Program-made: the position numbers and the translations under genes
Notes under the pieces: generated by a model
Told to the model about the DNA's origin: nothing
The model's database searches: none
What the model saw: the letters and a program-made list of their open reading frames with translations, nothing else
Assembly (NCBI GenBank): GCA_003527885.1
Contig: DPWB01000349.1
Location: forward strand, 3,500 to 9,659
DNA length: 6,160 bases
Reading direction: 5' to 3'
Source of the DNA: Candidatus Competibacteraceae bacterium
GTDB taxonomy: Bacteria > Pseudomonadota > Gammaproteobacteria > Competibacterales > Competibacteraceae
Shown: positions 1-5,011 of the stretch, in pieces
Numbering within the stretch: the stretch's first letter is position 1
Layout: each line of letters opens with the position of its first letter

Positions 1-272
1 CCGTAATGGCGCTCGTTGAGCCGCCAGCTCCGCTGCACCGGAATCCAGGCCAGATCCAATTCATCGAGCACGGTCCACAGGGTGTGGATGGCGCGCTTCA
101 GCACCGAGGTGAACGCCACGTCGAAAACGTAGCCTTCCTTCTTGAGGGCTTGGCCGCCTTTTTTCGCCTCCTCGCGACCCTTTTCGGACAAGTCGACATC
201 GACCCAGCCGGTGAAGCGGTTTTCCAGGTTCCATTGGCTTTCGCCGTGGCGGATGAGTACGATTTTATACAT
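1..272 (-). CDS. gpmA: 2,3-bisphosphoglycerate-dependent phosphoglycerate mutase (3' end missing)
   Basis: Cytoplasmic glycolytic enzyme interconverting 3- and 2-phosphoglycerate through a phosphohistidine. The gene reads leftward from the ATG at 272 and leaves the window after about 90 of the usual ~250 residues. Visible landmarks are the N-terminal LIRHGES motif with the phospho-accepting His9, then [13 protein letters not shown] (residues 20-32), RAIHT with Arg60, and RLNERHYG with the catalytic acid Glu87; the His-to-Glu spacing equals that of E. coli GpmA (His11, Glu89). A good Shine-Dalgarno (GAGGAG, about 278-284) sits 5-6 bases before the start. It is divergent from the regulator gene at 520. 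In E. coli the neighbour of this cluster is the unrelated, cofactor-independent mutase gpmM, so the same step is encoded here by a different enzyme family. Identification is secure; only the missing 3' part is unknown. Confidence 0.97.
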   Translation of the reverse strand, partial: MYKIVLIRHGESQWNLENRFTGWVDVDLSEKGREEAKKGGQALKKEGYVFDVAFTSVLKRAIHTLWTVLDELDLAWIPVQRSWRLNERHY

Positions 273-455
273 GAATGCCTCCTCGATGCAGAGCGGTCAT
301 TGTCGTTATCGGATTGGAAGTGACGGGCGACGCAAGGCGCTACAGCCGAACTCGCCGGGGCCGGCGGTGAGCCGATCCAGTGAGATTACCTGGAAATTCT
401 GCCGGCCGATGATACGCTGGGGCAACCGATTTCGCCAGTCGAGAGCCCGAGTAAC

Positions 456-484
456 TTCTCAGGATCACTATATTAAGCTATGCT
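456..484 (+). promoter_or_regulatory. Candidate sigma70 promoter of the arsR-type operon
   Basis: TTCTCA (456-461) and TATGCT (479-484), each 4 of 6 to consensus, are separated by exactly 17 bases. An alternative extended -10 (TGC then TAATAT, 481-489) overlaps it but has no good -35. Either -10 falls inside the inverted repeat at 470-489, so a bound repressor would block polymerase. The untranslated leader would be about 25-30 bases to the ATG at 520. Found by eye only. Confidence 0.35.
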
Positions 485-489
485 AATAT
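470..489. promoter_or_regulatory. Inverted repeat, probable operator of the adjacent ArsR-type repressor
   Basis: A perfect 6-base inverted repeat, ATATTA (470-475) and TAATAT (484-489), with an 8-base spacer. It stands out as an AT-rich island in GC-rich surroundings, 30 bases before the regulator's first candidate start and over its likely -10 element. BigR/SqrR/ArsR-type dimers typically bind AT-rich dyads of about this size and repress their own operon. The assignment to this regulator is inference from position and symmetry. Confidence 0.55.
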
Positions 490-519
490 GCAAATCATCA
501 AAACAAAGCTGGGTCATTC

Positions 520-882
520 ATGGTACGCGGCGAGTGTGCGGGAATGTCGGGTGACGGCGCTCCGACCGGTGTCCCGCCAGCGGATTTTTTGATGACGCGC
601 GATGAAGACATCGAGCGGGCCTCGCGCTCCCTCAAAGCGATGTCGCATCCCTTGCGCCTGAAGATTCTCTGTATTTTGGGGGGGCAGGAAGTCGGCGTCC
701 AAGAAATCGTCGACCATGTCGGAACCTCGCAAAGCAACATTTCCCAACATCTGGCCATTTTGCGCGATAAGGGTATCCTCACCTGTCGCAAGGACGCCAA
801 CCGAGTTTATTATCGGGTCGGTGACGCCCGCACGCTACGGTTGATCGGGATGATGCGGGACGTGTTCTGCGCGCGGTTTTGA
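520..882 (+). CDS. ArsR/SmtB-family repressor, BigR/SqrR/YgaV-like (probable persulfide sensor)
   Basis: A 120-residue winged-helix repressor. The core runs from SLKAMSHPLRLKIL (residues 37-50) through the recognition helix region SQSNISQHLAILRDKGIL (70-87) to the wing RKDANRVYYRV (90-100). The arsenic/cadmium cysteine motif of the family (ELCVC) is absent; the equivalent segment reads EVGVQEI. Cys51 (in KILCIL) and Cys117 (in DVFCARF) sit where BigR, SqrR and YgaV carry the cysteine pair that forms a disulfide or polysulfide link on exposure to sulfide or persulfide. Cys6 and Cys89 are additional. None of the possible starts (520, 544, 592) has a good Shine-Dalgarno; 520 gives the longest product, and 592 (MTRDEDIER) would match the start of the conserved region. 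It heads the rightward operon, which supports a role in sulfur or redox control. Family is secure; the inducer is inferred. Confidence 0.9.
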   Translation: MVRGECAGMSGDGAPTGVPPADFLMTRDEDIERASRSLKAMSHPLRLKILCILGGQEVGVQEIVDHVGTSQSNISQHLAILRDKGILTCRKDANRVYYRVGDARTLRLIGMMRDVFCARF

Positions 883-951
883 TCGGCGCCGCCGGGGCGC
901 TGGCGGGTCGATGCCGGTCGGTCCCCCGGCGCCCACTCATCGAGGTCAAGC

Positions 952-1170
952 ATGAACAGCGAAAGAATCATCCGGATCATGGCGGGCTCCTTTGTCCTGT
1001 TGTCTCTGCTGTTGGGCGCGCCGGCCAGCCCGCTTTATCACAGCAGCTATTGGTTGTGGTTCACGGCCTTCGTCGGCTTGAATCTGTTTCAGAGTGGTTT
1101 TACCCGATTTTGTCCGGCGGAGCTGATTTTGTGGAGGCTGGGGGTTCGTAAGGCCGGTGATCGGGCTTGA
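952..1170 (+). CDS. DUF2892 (YgaP-type) inner-membrane protein
   Basis: A 72-residue membrane protein with two hydrophobic helices (about residues 7-22 and 32-48) followed by the characteristic FTRFCPAELIL segment containing Cys54 and a basic C-terminus. This matches the DUF2892 family, the same domain that forms the membrane part of E. coli YgaP, where it is fused to a rhodanese. Here the rhodanese is the next gene, 29 bases downstream, so the two could act together at the membrane; that is inference. The start is supported by GAGGT (942-946) five bases before the ATG. It lies 69 bases after the repressor gene. Biochemical role is not established; involvement in handling sulfane sulfur is likely from context. 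Confidence 0.88.
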   Translation: MNSERIIRIMAGSFVLLSLLLGAPASPLYHSSYWLWFTAFVGLNLFQSGFTRFCPAELILWRLGVRKAGDRA

Positions 1171-1180
1171 GCGGCATCGA

Positions 1181-1200
1181 GGGGTTTCCAGGGGTTTCCA
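1181..1200 (+). repeat. Tandem 10-base duplication containing the rhodanese ribosome binding site
   Basis: Two perfect adjacent copies of GGGGTTTCCA (1181-1190 and 1191-1200). The second copy supplies AGGGG as Shine-Dalgarno, five bases before the ATG whose A is the last base of the repeat. The first copy is a second ribosome binding sequence without its own start codon. Confidence 0.85.
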
Positions 1201-1628
1201 TGAGTGATTTTTCGGAATTTGCTTTACAGAACTGGCTGTTGTTCGTGGCCTTTTTCGCTATTTTGGGCCTGCTGGCGGGTAATGAGATCCTGCGCAAGAT
1301 CCGCGGCGTCACCGCGCTCAACGCCGCCGAGGCGCTCCGTTTGATCAACGATCAGGAGGCGTGGATCGTCGATATTCGAGACGGCGCCGAATACCGGGAG
1401 AGCCATATCCCGCAAGCCCGCCATATCCCGTCCGCTTCTCTGCTGGAGCGGTTGAGCGAGCTGGGCAAGGCCGGCGGCAAACCGATCATCGTGTACTGCC
1501 GCACGGGAACGACTTCACAATCCGCTTGCGCCCGGCTTAAGAAAAACGGCATCGGCAATGTGTATAGTTTGAATGGCGGGCTGCCTGCCTGGGTGGATGC
1601 GCACCTGCCGGTCGACCGTAAAAAATAG
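1200..1628 (+). CDS. Membrane-anchored rhodanese (YibN-like sulfurtransferase)
   Basis: A 142-residue single-domain rhodanese with an N-terminal membrane anchor (about residues 11-27). The catalytic domain begins near VTALNAAEALRLIN and shows the family features VDIRDGAEYRESHIPQA (58-73), the active-site loop YCRTGTTS with Cys100, and the closing NGGLPAW motif (125-131). Cys100 should carry the persulfide; Cys110 is a second cysteine close by. The ATG at 1200 was chosen over an upstream in-frame TTG at 1167 because it has AGGGG at ideal spacing and begins just before the anchor. Position before grxC-secB-gpsA is that of E. coli yibN, but the E. coli protein lacks the catalytic cysteine as I recall it, whereas this one looks active. 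The domain should face the cytoplasm, though topology is only inferred. Confidence 0.92.
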   Translation: MSDFSEFALQNWLLFVAFFAILGLLAGNEILRKIRGVTALNAAEALRLINDQEAWIVDIRDGAEYRESHIPQARHIPSASLLERLSELGKAGGKPIIVYCRTGTTSQSACARLKKNGIGNVYSLNGGLPAWVDAHLPVDRKK

Positions 1629-1654
1629 CGTTTCCAAGGCGCCGCCGCGTCGTC

Positions 1655-1909
1655 ATGCCCGACATCATCGTCTATTCCAGCCCGTTTTGCCCTTATTGCC
1701 GGCGGGCGCGAGCGTTGCTGGACAGCAAGGGAGCGCGTTACACCGTTTTGGATGTCGGTCAGAACCCTCATCTGTGGGACGAGATCGCGCAGCGCACCGG
1801 CCGTGACACGGTGCCGCAAATTTTCATCGGCGGCCGGCATGTCGGGGGTTGCGACGAGTTGTTCGCCTTGGACCGGCGCGGCGAACTGGAGCCGCTTTTA
1901 AACGGCTGA
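1655..1909 (+). CDS. grxC: Glutaredoxin 3
   Basis: An 84-residue cytoplasmic thiol-disulfide oxidoreductase that reduces disulfides and glutathione mixed disulfides using glutathione. The dithiol active site CPYC is at residues 12-15, the cis-proline loop TVPQIFIGG at 52-60 and the GGCDEL glutathione-binding turn at 64-69; length equals the family's. Cys66 in that turn is an extra cysteine. It starts 26 bases after the rhodanese stop; the only Shine-Dalgarno-like sequence (AAGG, 1636-1639) is too far upstream, so translation may rely on ribosomes arriving from the previous gene. Rhodanese and glutaredoxin side by side make chemical sense: the second can release the persulfide or mixed disulfide made by the first. 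Confidence 0.97.
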   Translation: MPDIIVYSSPFCPYCRRARALLDSKGARYTVLDVGQNPHLWDEIAQRTGRDTVPQIFIGGRHVGGCDELFALDRRGELEPLLNG

Positions 1910-2004
1910 GCCAGCGTCAGCCCTTTCCCTCTCGGTCGGGCGGCGGTCGATTTTCTGCGTTGTCACACTTCAAATCAGGCTTATCCACTCACAAGGCATT
2001 GCGC

Positions 2005-2469
2005 ATGAGCGAACAACCGCAGGTGTCCCAGCAGTTCGATATTCAGAAGGTGTATATCAAGGATGTCTCGCTGGAGACGCCCAATTCCCCGGCGATTTTC
2101 ACCGAACAATGGCAGCCGCAGAGTGAAGTGCGGTTGGAAACTGGCGCCACGCCGCTAGCCCAAGAGCTGTTCGAAGTCGTGCTGACCGTCACGGTGACCT
2201 CGAAACTCGGCGAGCGTACCGCGTATTTGGCCGAGGTCCAACAGGCTGGCCTGTTTACCCTCAAAGGCTTCGATGACGCGCAAATGGGTCATATGTTGCA
2301 CGCCTTCTGTCCGAACATCCTGTTTCCATTTGCCCGCGAGGAACTGGCTTCCCTGATTGGCAAGGGGGGGTTTCCGCCCCTGCTGCTCAATCCGATCAAT
2401 TTCGATGGTCTGTACATGCAGCGCCTGCAACAGCAACAGGCGGCGGGCGCCGCCCCGACGCCGCATTAA
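2005..2469 (+). CDS. secB: Protein-export chaperone SecB
   Basis: A 154-residue cytoplasmic tetrameric chaperone that keeps preproteins unfolded and delivers them to SecA. It aligns throughout with E. coli SecB: QKVYIKDVSLETPNSP (14-29), VTVTSKLGERTAYLAEVQQAG (62-82, with Leu75 and Glu77 conserved), FCPNILFPFARE (101-112) and NPINFDGLYMQRLQQQ (129-144). The start at 2005 (MSEQPQ) has AAGG eight bases upstream; an in-frame upstream extension to 1849 overlaps grxC and is not SecB-like. The C-terminal tail is alanine/proline (AAGAAPTPH) instead of the acidic tail of E. coli. The 95-base gap after grxC has a weak promoter-like pair (TTGTCA 1960-1965, TATCCA 1982-1987), so secB-gpsA may also be transcribed separately. 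Confidence 0.97.
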   Translation: MSEQPQVSQQFDIQKVYIKDVSLETPNSPAIFTEQWQPQSEVRLETGATPLAQELFEVVLTVTVTSKLGERTAYLAEVQQAGLFTLKGFDDAQMGHMLHAFCPNILFPFAREELASLIGKGGFPPLLLNPINFDGLYMQRLQQQQAAGAAPTPH

Positions 2470-2473
2470 GGCC

Positions 2474-3481
2474 ATGAGCGCCGCCGCGCCGGTCACCGTG
2501 CTGGGTGCGGGCTCGTGGGGTACGGCCTTGGGGTTATTGCTGGCGCGCAACGGGCATACGGTTCGGTTGTGGGGGCATGACCCCACTGAAGTCGCCGCGC
2601 TGTGCGGCGACCGGGAAAACCGCCGTTACCTGCCGGGTATTCCGTTCCCTGTCGCGCTGAGTGTGGGGTCGGATCTGGCTGAGGCAGTGGCTGGGTCGGC
2701 GCTGGCGTTAGTGGCGGTGCCTAGCCACGCTTACGGCGAAACGCTGGCGGGGCTATGCGCGCATTTGCCGCCTCGGATCAGCTTGGCTTGGGCGACCAAA
2801 GGCTTGGAGCCGGGTAGCGGTCGGTTCCTGCACCAAGTGACGGCGGAGCTTCTGGGGCAAGCTTGGCCGACGGCGGTCATCTCCGGTCCCAGTTTCGCCC
2901 GCGAAGTCGCGCTGGGTCTGCCGACGGCGGTGACGGTCGCCTCGCAAGATACCGCGCACGCGCGCCGGGTGGCGGCTTGGTTGCACGGCTCCAATTTGCG
3001 CGCCTATACCAGCACCGATGTCATCGGCGTGGAATTGGGCGGGGCGATCAAGAATGTCCTGGCGATCGCCGCCGGCATCGCCGACGGTTTGGGGTTTGGG
3101 GCCAACGCCCGGGCGGCGCTCATCACCCGAGGGCTGGCGGAGATGGCGCGACTCGGTTTGGCGGCGGGAGGGCAACGCGAAACCTTCATGGGGCTGGCCG
3201 GCATCGGCGATCTGGTGCTGACTTGTACCGACGATCAATCGCGCAACCGTCGCTTCGGGCTGGCGCTCGGGCGAGGCGACAAGGCCGAGACGGCGTTCGC
3301 CGCCATCGGTCAAGTGGTGGAGGGCGCGGCCACGGTGCGGGAGGCGTTGCGCTTGGCCCGGCACCACCGAGTCGATATGCCGATTACCGAACAAGTCGAT
3401 CGGGTATTACACCACGGTCAAAACCCTCGGCGAGCGGTGGAAAGTCTGCTGGCACGCGACCCGAAGCCGGAGATTCTTTAG
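2474..3481 (+). CDS. gpsA: NAD(P)-dependent glycerol-3-phosphate dehydrogenase
   Basis: A 335-residue cytoplasmic enzyme reducing dihydroxyacetone phosphate to sn-glycerol-3-phosphate, the backbone for phospholipid synthesis. The Rossmann motif VLGAGSWGTALG lies at residues 9-20, followed by VAVPSHA (80-86), WATKGLE with Lys109, ISGPSFA (136-142), ELGGAIKNVLAIAAGIADGLGFG with the catalytic Lys193, NARAALITRG (211-220), GLAGIGDLVLTCT (240-252) and SRNRRFG (256-262). All expected residues are present and length is normal. The ATG at 2474 lies four bases after the secB stop; its Shine-Dalgarno (AAGG, 2468-2471) overlaps that stop and is unusually close, suggesting coupled translation. In E. coli cysE follows, but here the cluster ends and a gene on the other strand begins. 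Confidence 0.98.
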   Translation: MSAAAPVTVLGAGSWGTALGLLLARNGHTVRLWGHDPTEVAALCGDRENRRYLPGIPFPVALSVGSDLAEAVAGSALALVAVPSHAYGETLAGLCAHLPPRISLAWATKGLEPGSGRFLHQVTAELLGQAWPTAVISGPSFAREVALGLPTAVTVASQDTAHARRVAAWLHGSNLRAYTSTDVIGVELGGAIKNVLAIAAGIADGLGFGANARAALITRGLAEMARLGLAAGGQRETFMGLAGIGDLVLTCTDDQSRNRRFGLALGRGDKAETAFAAIGQVVEGAATVREALRLARHHRVDMPITEQVDRVLHHGQNPRRAVESLLARDPKPEIL

Positions 3482-3508
3482 CAGGCAATCGGCCCGTAAG
3501 CCTCTCCT

Positions 3509-4117
3509 TCAGGTGATGCAATCATCCAGCAGCGGCCGGTTTCTGAGGTCGGCCCGATCATTCGGGCCGGTATAGTCGCGCGGCCAACGCTTTTTGACGA
3601 CCGGACTGGTGCTGGCCAAGGCGTGACAGGTGTTCAATACGGGCGGGGCCGAGCGTTGTTCCGGCGCTTTGCCGTCTTCCTCATCGTAGCGTTTGCCGTA
3701 GAGGGTTTGGAACATGGTGGTCGCTACAGGACCCAATAATTCGGTCACGTGGGTGCAGCCATGGATCCCGGCGAACAATTCTCGCAGCCTGAGCGACCAG
3801 CCCGGCCCGATGCGGGTCCCGATCAGCTGACGGTAACGGTCGGTAATCGCGGGACAGAGCGAGAAGGGTGAACCGTCGGTGCGCGCTTCGATGTCGTGAA
3901 TGCGGAACTGGCTGTCCACGGTCAGGCGTATCCACATGTCATGCAGAGCATCGCCCGGTTCCAGCGTCCCTCCCCGGTCTTCGTTGGGAAACGCATAGGT
4001 TTTCGTATCGACCATCCGCCCTTCGATATCCCACAGACCATCTTCGCGCCGGTAGCCCCAGCACTGAACGGTACGGTTGTGAAGCAAATGGCGGGACACT
4101 GGCTCTGAAAGCGGCAT
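3509..4117 (-). CDS. DUF2889 family protein
   Basis: A 202-residue soluble protein with no signal peptide or membrane segment. The sequence matches DUF2889 as I know it: an N-terminal MPLSEPVSRHLLHNRTVQCWGYRREDGLWDIEG start, DTKTYAF (37-43), HDMWIRLTVD (59-68), the conserved SPFSLCPAI segment, IGTRIGPGW (99-107) and GCTHVTELLGPVATTMFQTLYG (119-140). The C-terminal 50 residues are basic, low in conservation signals and include KKRWPRD. The start has a clear Shine-Dalgarno (AGGAG, 4124-4128) six bases away. It is the second gene of a leftward pair, 39 bases after the DUF1289 gene, and its stop lies 27 bases from the gpsA stop in convergent orientation. Function is not established for the family. 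Confidence 0.88.
   Translation of the reverse strand: MPLSEPVSRHLLHNRTVQCWGYRREDGLWDIEGRMVDTKTYAFPNEDRGGTLEPGDALHDMWIRLTVDSQFRIHDIEARTDGSPFSLCPAITDRYRQLIGTRIGPGWSLRLRELFAGIHGCTHVTELLGPVATTMFQTLYGKRYDEEDGKAPEQRSAPPVLNTCHALASTSPVVKKRWPRDYTGPNDRADLRNRPLLDDCIT
3550..3569. other. Strong GC hairpin in the 3' end of the DUF2889 gene
   Basis: CGGCCCGA (3550-3557), loop TCAT, TCGGGCCG (3562-3569): an 8-base perfect stem extendable by wobble pairs. It lies about 70 bases beyond the gpsA stop on the antisense side of DUF2889. Neither strand has a T-run after it, so it is not a classic terminator; it could protect or mark the 3' end of a gpsA transcript, or be chance in GC-rich coding sequence. Confidence 0.4.
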
Positions 4118-4156
4118 GAGGTGCTCCTGGGAAATTCATCGGCGGGCCGCACAATT

Positions 4157-4369
4157 TCAGTCGAAGAAAGTACCGCCCATGAGACATTGCAAGCGGTTTT
4201 CCACATCGCTTAGAACAGCTTGTTTTTGTGTGGGGTTGTAATCCCACCAAGCGCTAATTTCGTCCAAGGTACGAAGACAGCCGTCGCATAATTGAGTGTG
4301 GGGATTGATCGCACAGACGCCGACGCAGGGAGAGGGTGGATCGCTGAGGGGAACAAGGCTGTCGGTCAT
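4157..4369 (-). CDS. DUF1289 family small four-cysteine protein
   Basis: A 70-residue protein with the DUF1289 signature PSPCVGVCAINPHTQLCDGC followed by LRTLDEISAWWDY. The four cysteines (15, 19, 28, 31) are spaced C-x3-C-x8-C-x2-C, suggesting a bound metal or small cluster; no ligand is established to my knowledge. Cys62 is additional. The ATG at 4369 gives the normal short family length and starts just before the conserved PSPC. An in-frame extension to 4534 is arginine/proline/serine-rich without family similarity and was not used. The Shine-Dalgarno is weak (GGGTT). The downstream partner on the same strand is the DUF2889 gene, 39 bases away, so the two are probably co-transcribed. Confidence 0.88.
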   Translation of the reverse strand: MTDSLVPLSDPPSPCVGVCAINPHTQLCDGCLRTLDEISAWWDYNPTQKQAVLSDVENRLQCLMGGTFFD

Positions 4370-4576
4370 AACCCGATGGAGAGGAGTGGTTGGCGGTGAA
4401 TCCAAGGTCCGATGATACCGCGAAGGCGCCGAGGAATCCACGAAGGACGGACGGCCCGGCGGGTGCCTTCCAGTGGCGGGGCGGGTTGCTCGTTGGGGCT
4501 GGGTTGCGAAAGGATACCGGCTTCGGGCCGACACTCCAAGGGAGGGGGCCGGCCGCGAAGAGTTTGAGGAGTTTTG

Positions 4577-4604
4577 ATTTTGGGTTATCGAGTGTGCTGG
4601 TCAA
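4577..4604 (-). promoter_or_regulatory. Candidate sigma70 promoter for the DUF1289-DUF2889 pair
   Basis: Read on the minus strand: TTGACC (4604-4599, 5 of 6) and CAAAAT (4582-4577, 4 of 6) with a 16-base spacer. Transcription would begin near 4570, leaving a leader of about 200 bases before the ATG at 4369. Found by eye only; a nearer promoter may exist. Confidence 0.3.
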
Positions 4605-4745
4605 GGCACGCGCTAGGGCGCTTTGGTCGGACGGTGGCAGGCCGACCCTCGATCCTGTGTGGTGGTTTAAGGCTCCTCTCCGTCTTCGCGGCTAACCCTG
4701 TTGAAGGTTGGAATCCGGTGCTTGGCGCCAATGCCGTCATGATCG

Positions 4746-4826
4746 TATTTACTTAACCCAATCAAGATAGCCAAAGGTTCGGGTGATCGTAAATAGGGAT
4801 AAACCATTATCCGTCTAGATTTTTTT
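4746..4826 (+). terminator. Serial hairpins ending in a T-run (possible terminator or attenuator)
   Basis: First stem: TATTTAC (4746-4752) with GTAAATA (4789-4795), plus inner ACCC (4756-4759) with GGGT (4781-4784). Second stem: GGATAA (4797-4802), loop ACCA, TTATCC (4807-4812), extendable outward by TAG/CTA and AAA/TTT across two 2-base bulges into seven Ts (4820-4826). The extended second stem uses bases of the first, so the two forms compete. The stems are AT-rich, and no gene is transcribed into it from the left, so its role is unclear. Confidence 0.25.
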
Positions 4827-4869
4827 AGGGTTGCTCGGGCGTCATGCCAAGAGCGACAATAATCATATT

Positions 4870-4875
4870 TATAAT
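4870..4875 (+). promoter_or_regulatory. Candidate -10 element upstream of the 90-residue protein gene
   Basis: A perfect TATAAT, with a second near-perfect TATACT at 4882-4887, in the AT-rich stretch before the gene at 5012. No convincing -35 lies at 16-18 bases upstream of either, so an activator or another sigma factor may be needed. The leader would be about 120-130 bases. Confidence 0.35.
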
Positions 4876-4900
4876 AAGGATTATACTTGTTTGGAGGGGG

Positions 4901-5005
4901 GACTAGGTTTAACCTGTAGTCGGCTCTCTTCACCAAAGAGCGACTGTGCTCGCTGTCTGTTCTCTTCTTGGTAAGGGTCTGGTAAACCATGAAACTCAGA
5001 GGAGG
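4901..5005 (+). promoter_or_regulatory. Structured 5' leader with overlapping hairpins and a possible anti-Shine-Dalgarno
   Basis: Three consecutive hairpins share bases and so exclude one another: GACTAGGT/ACC-TAGTC (4901-4921), AGTCGGCTCT/AGAGCGACT (4918-4945, nine pairs with one bulged G), and AGCGA/TCGCT (4939-4954). Downstream, CTCTTCT (4962-4968) can pair with AGAGGAG (4998-5004) of the very strong Shine-Dalgarno using six Watson-Crick pairs and one wobble. This arrangement allows switching of ribosome access, but no known riboswitch class is recognised. Confidence 0.35.
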
Positions 5006-5011
5006 AACGCC

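Larger units (their letters stand above)
4370..5011. other. Gene-free region, GC-rich left half and AT-rich right half
   Basis: No reading frame here resembles a protein. The left half (about 4370-4670) is GC-rich and holds a possible leftward promoter (4577-4604) and a short hairpin GGTCGG/CCGACC (4625-4630 with 4642-4647). The right half (about 4730-4890) is markedly richer in A and T and has serial hairpins ending in a T-run (4746-4826) and a perfect TATAAT (4870-4875). The last 120 bases form a potentially structured leader for the gene at 5012. The two halves look like upstream regions of the divergent genes at 4369 and 5012. Confidence 0.75.

Noticed and set aside
351..371. Short hairpin CGCC/GGCG in the gpmA-repressor gap as a terminator
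   Set aside because: Both flanking genes read away from it and no T-run follows, so a terminator has nothing to end; likely chance in GC-rich sequence.
6..486. Two rightward open frames over the gpmA region
   Set aside because: They lie antisense to a clear gpmA or run into its upstream region, with no family similarity and no ribosome site.
2753..3516. Long open frames in other frames across gpsA
   Set aside because: They are shadows of gpsA codon bias; gpsA itself matches its family from end to end.
4370..4534. N-terminal extension of the DUF1289 protein
   Set aside because: The extension is Arg/Pro/Ser-rich without family resemblance, and the family normally begins shortly before PSPC.
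4390..4695. Rightward 101-residue open frame upstream of the DUF1289 gene
   Set aside because: Low-complexity, Arg/Gly/Pro-rich content typical of a chance frame in GC-rich DNA; no Shine-Dalgarno or homology seen.
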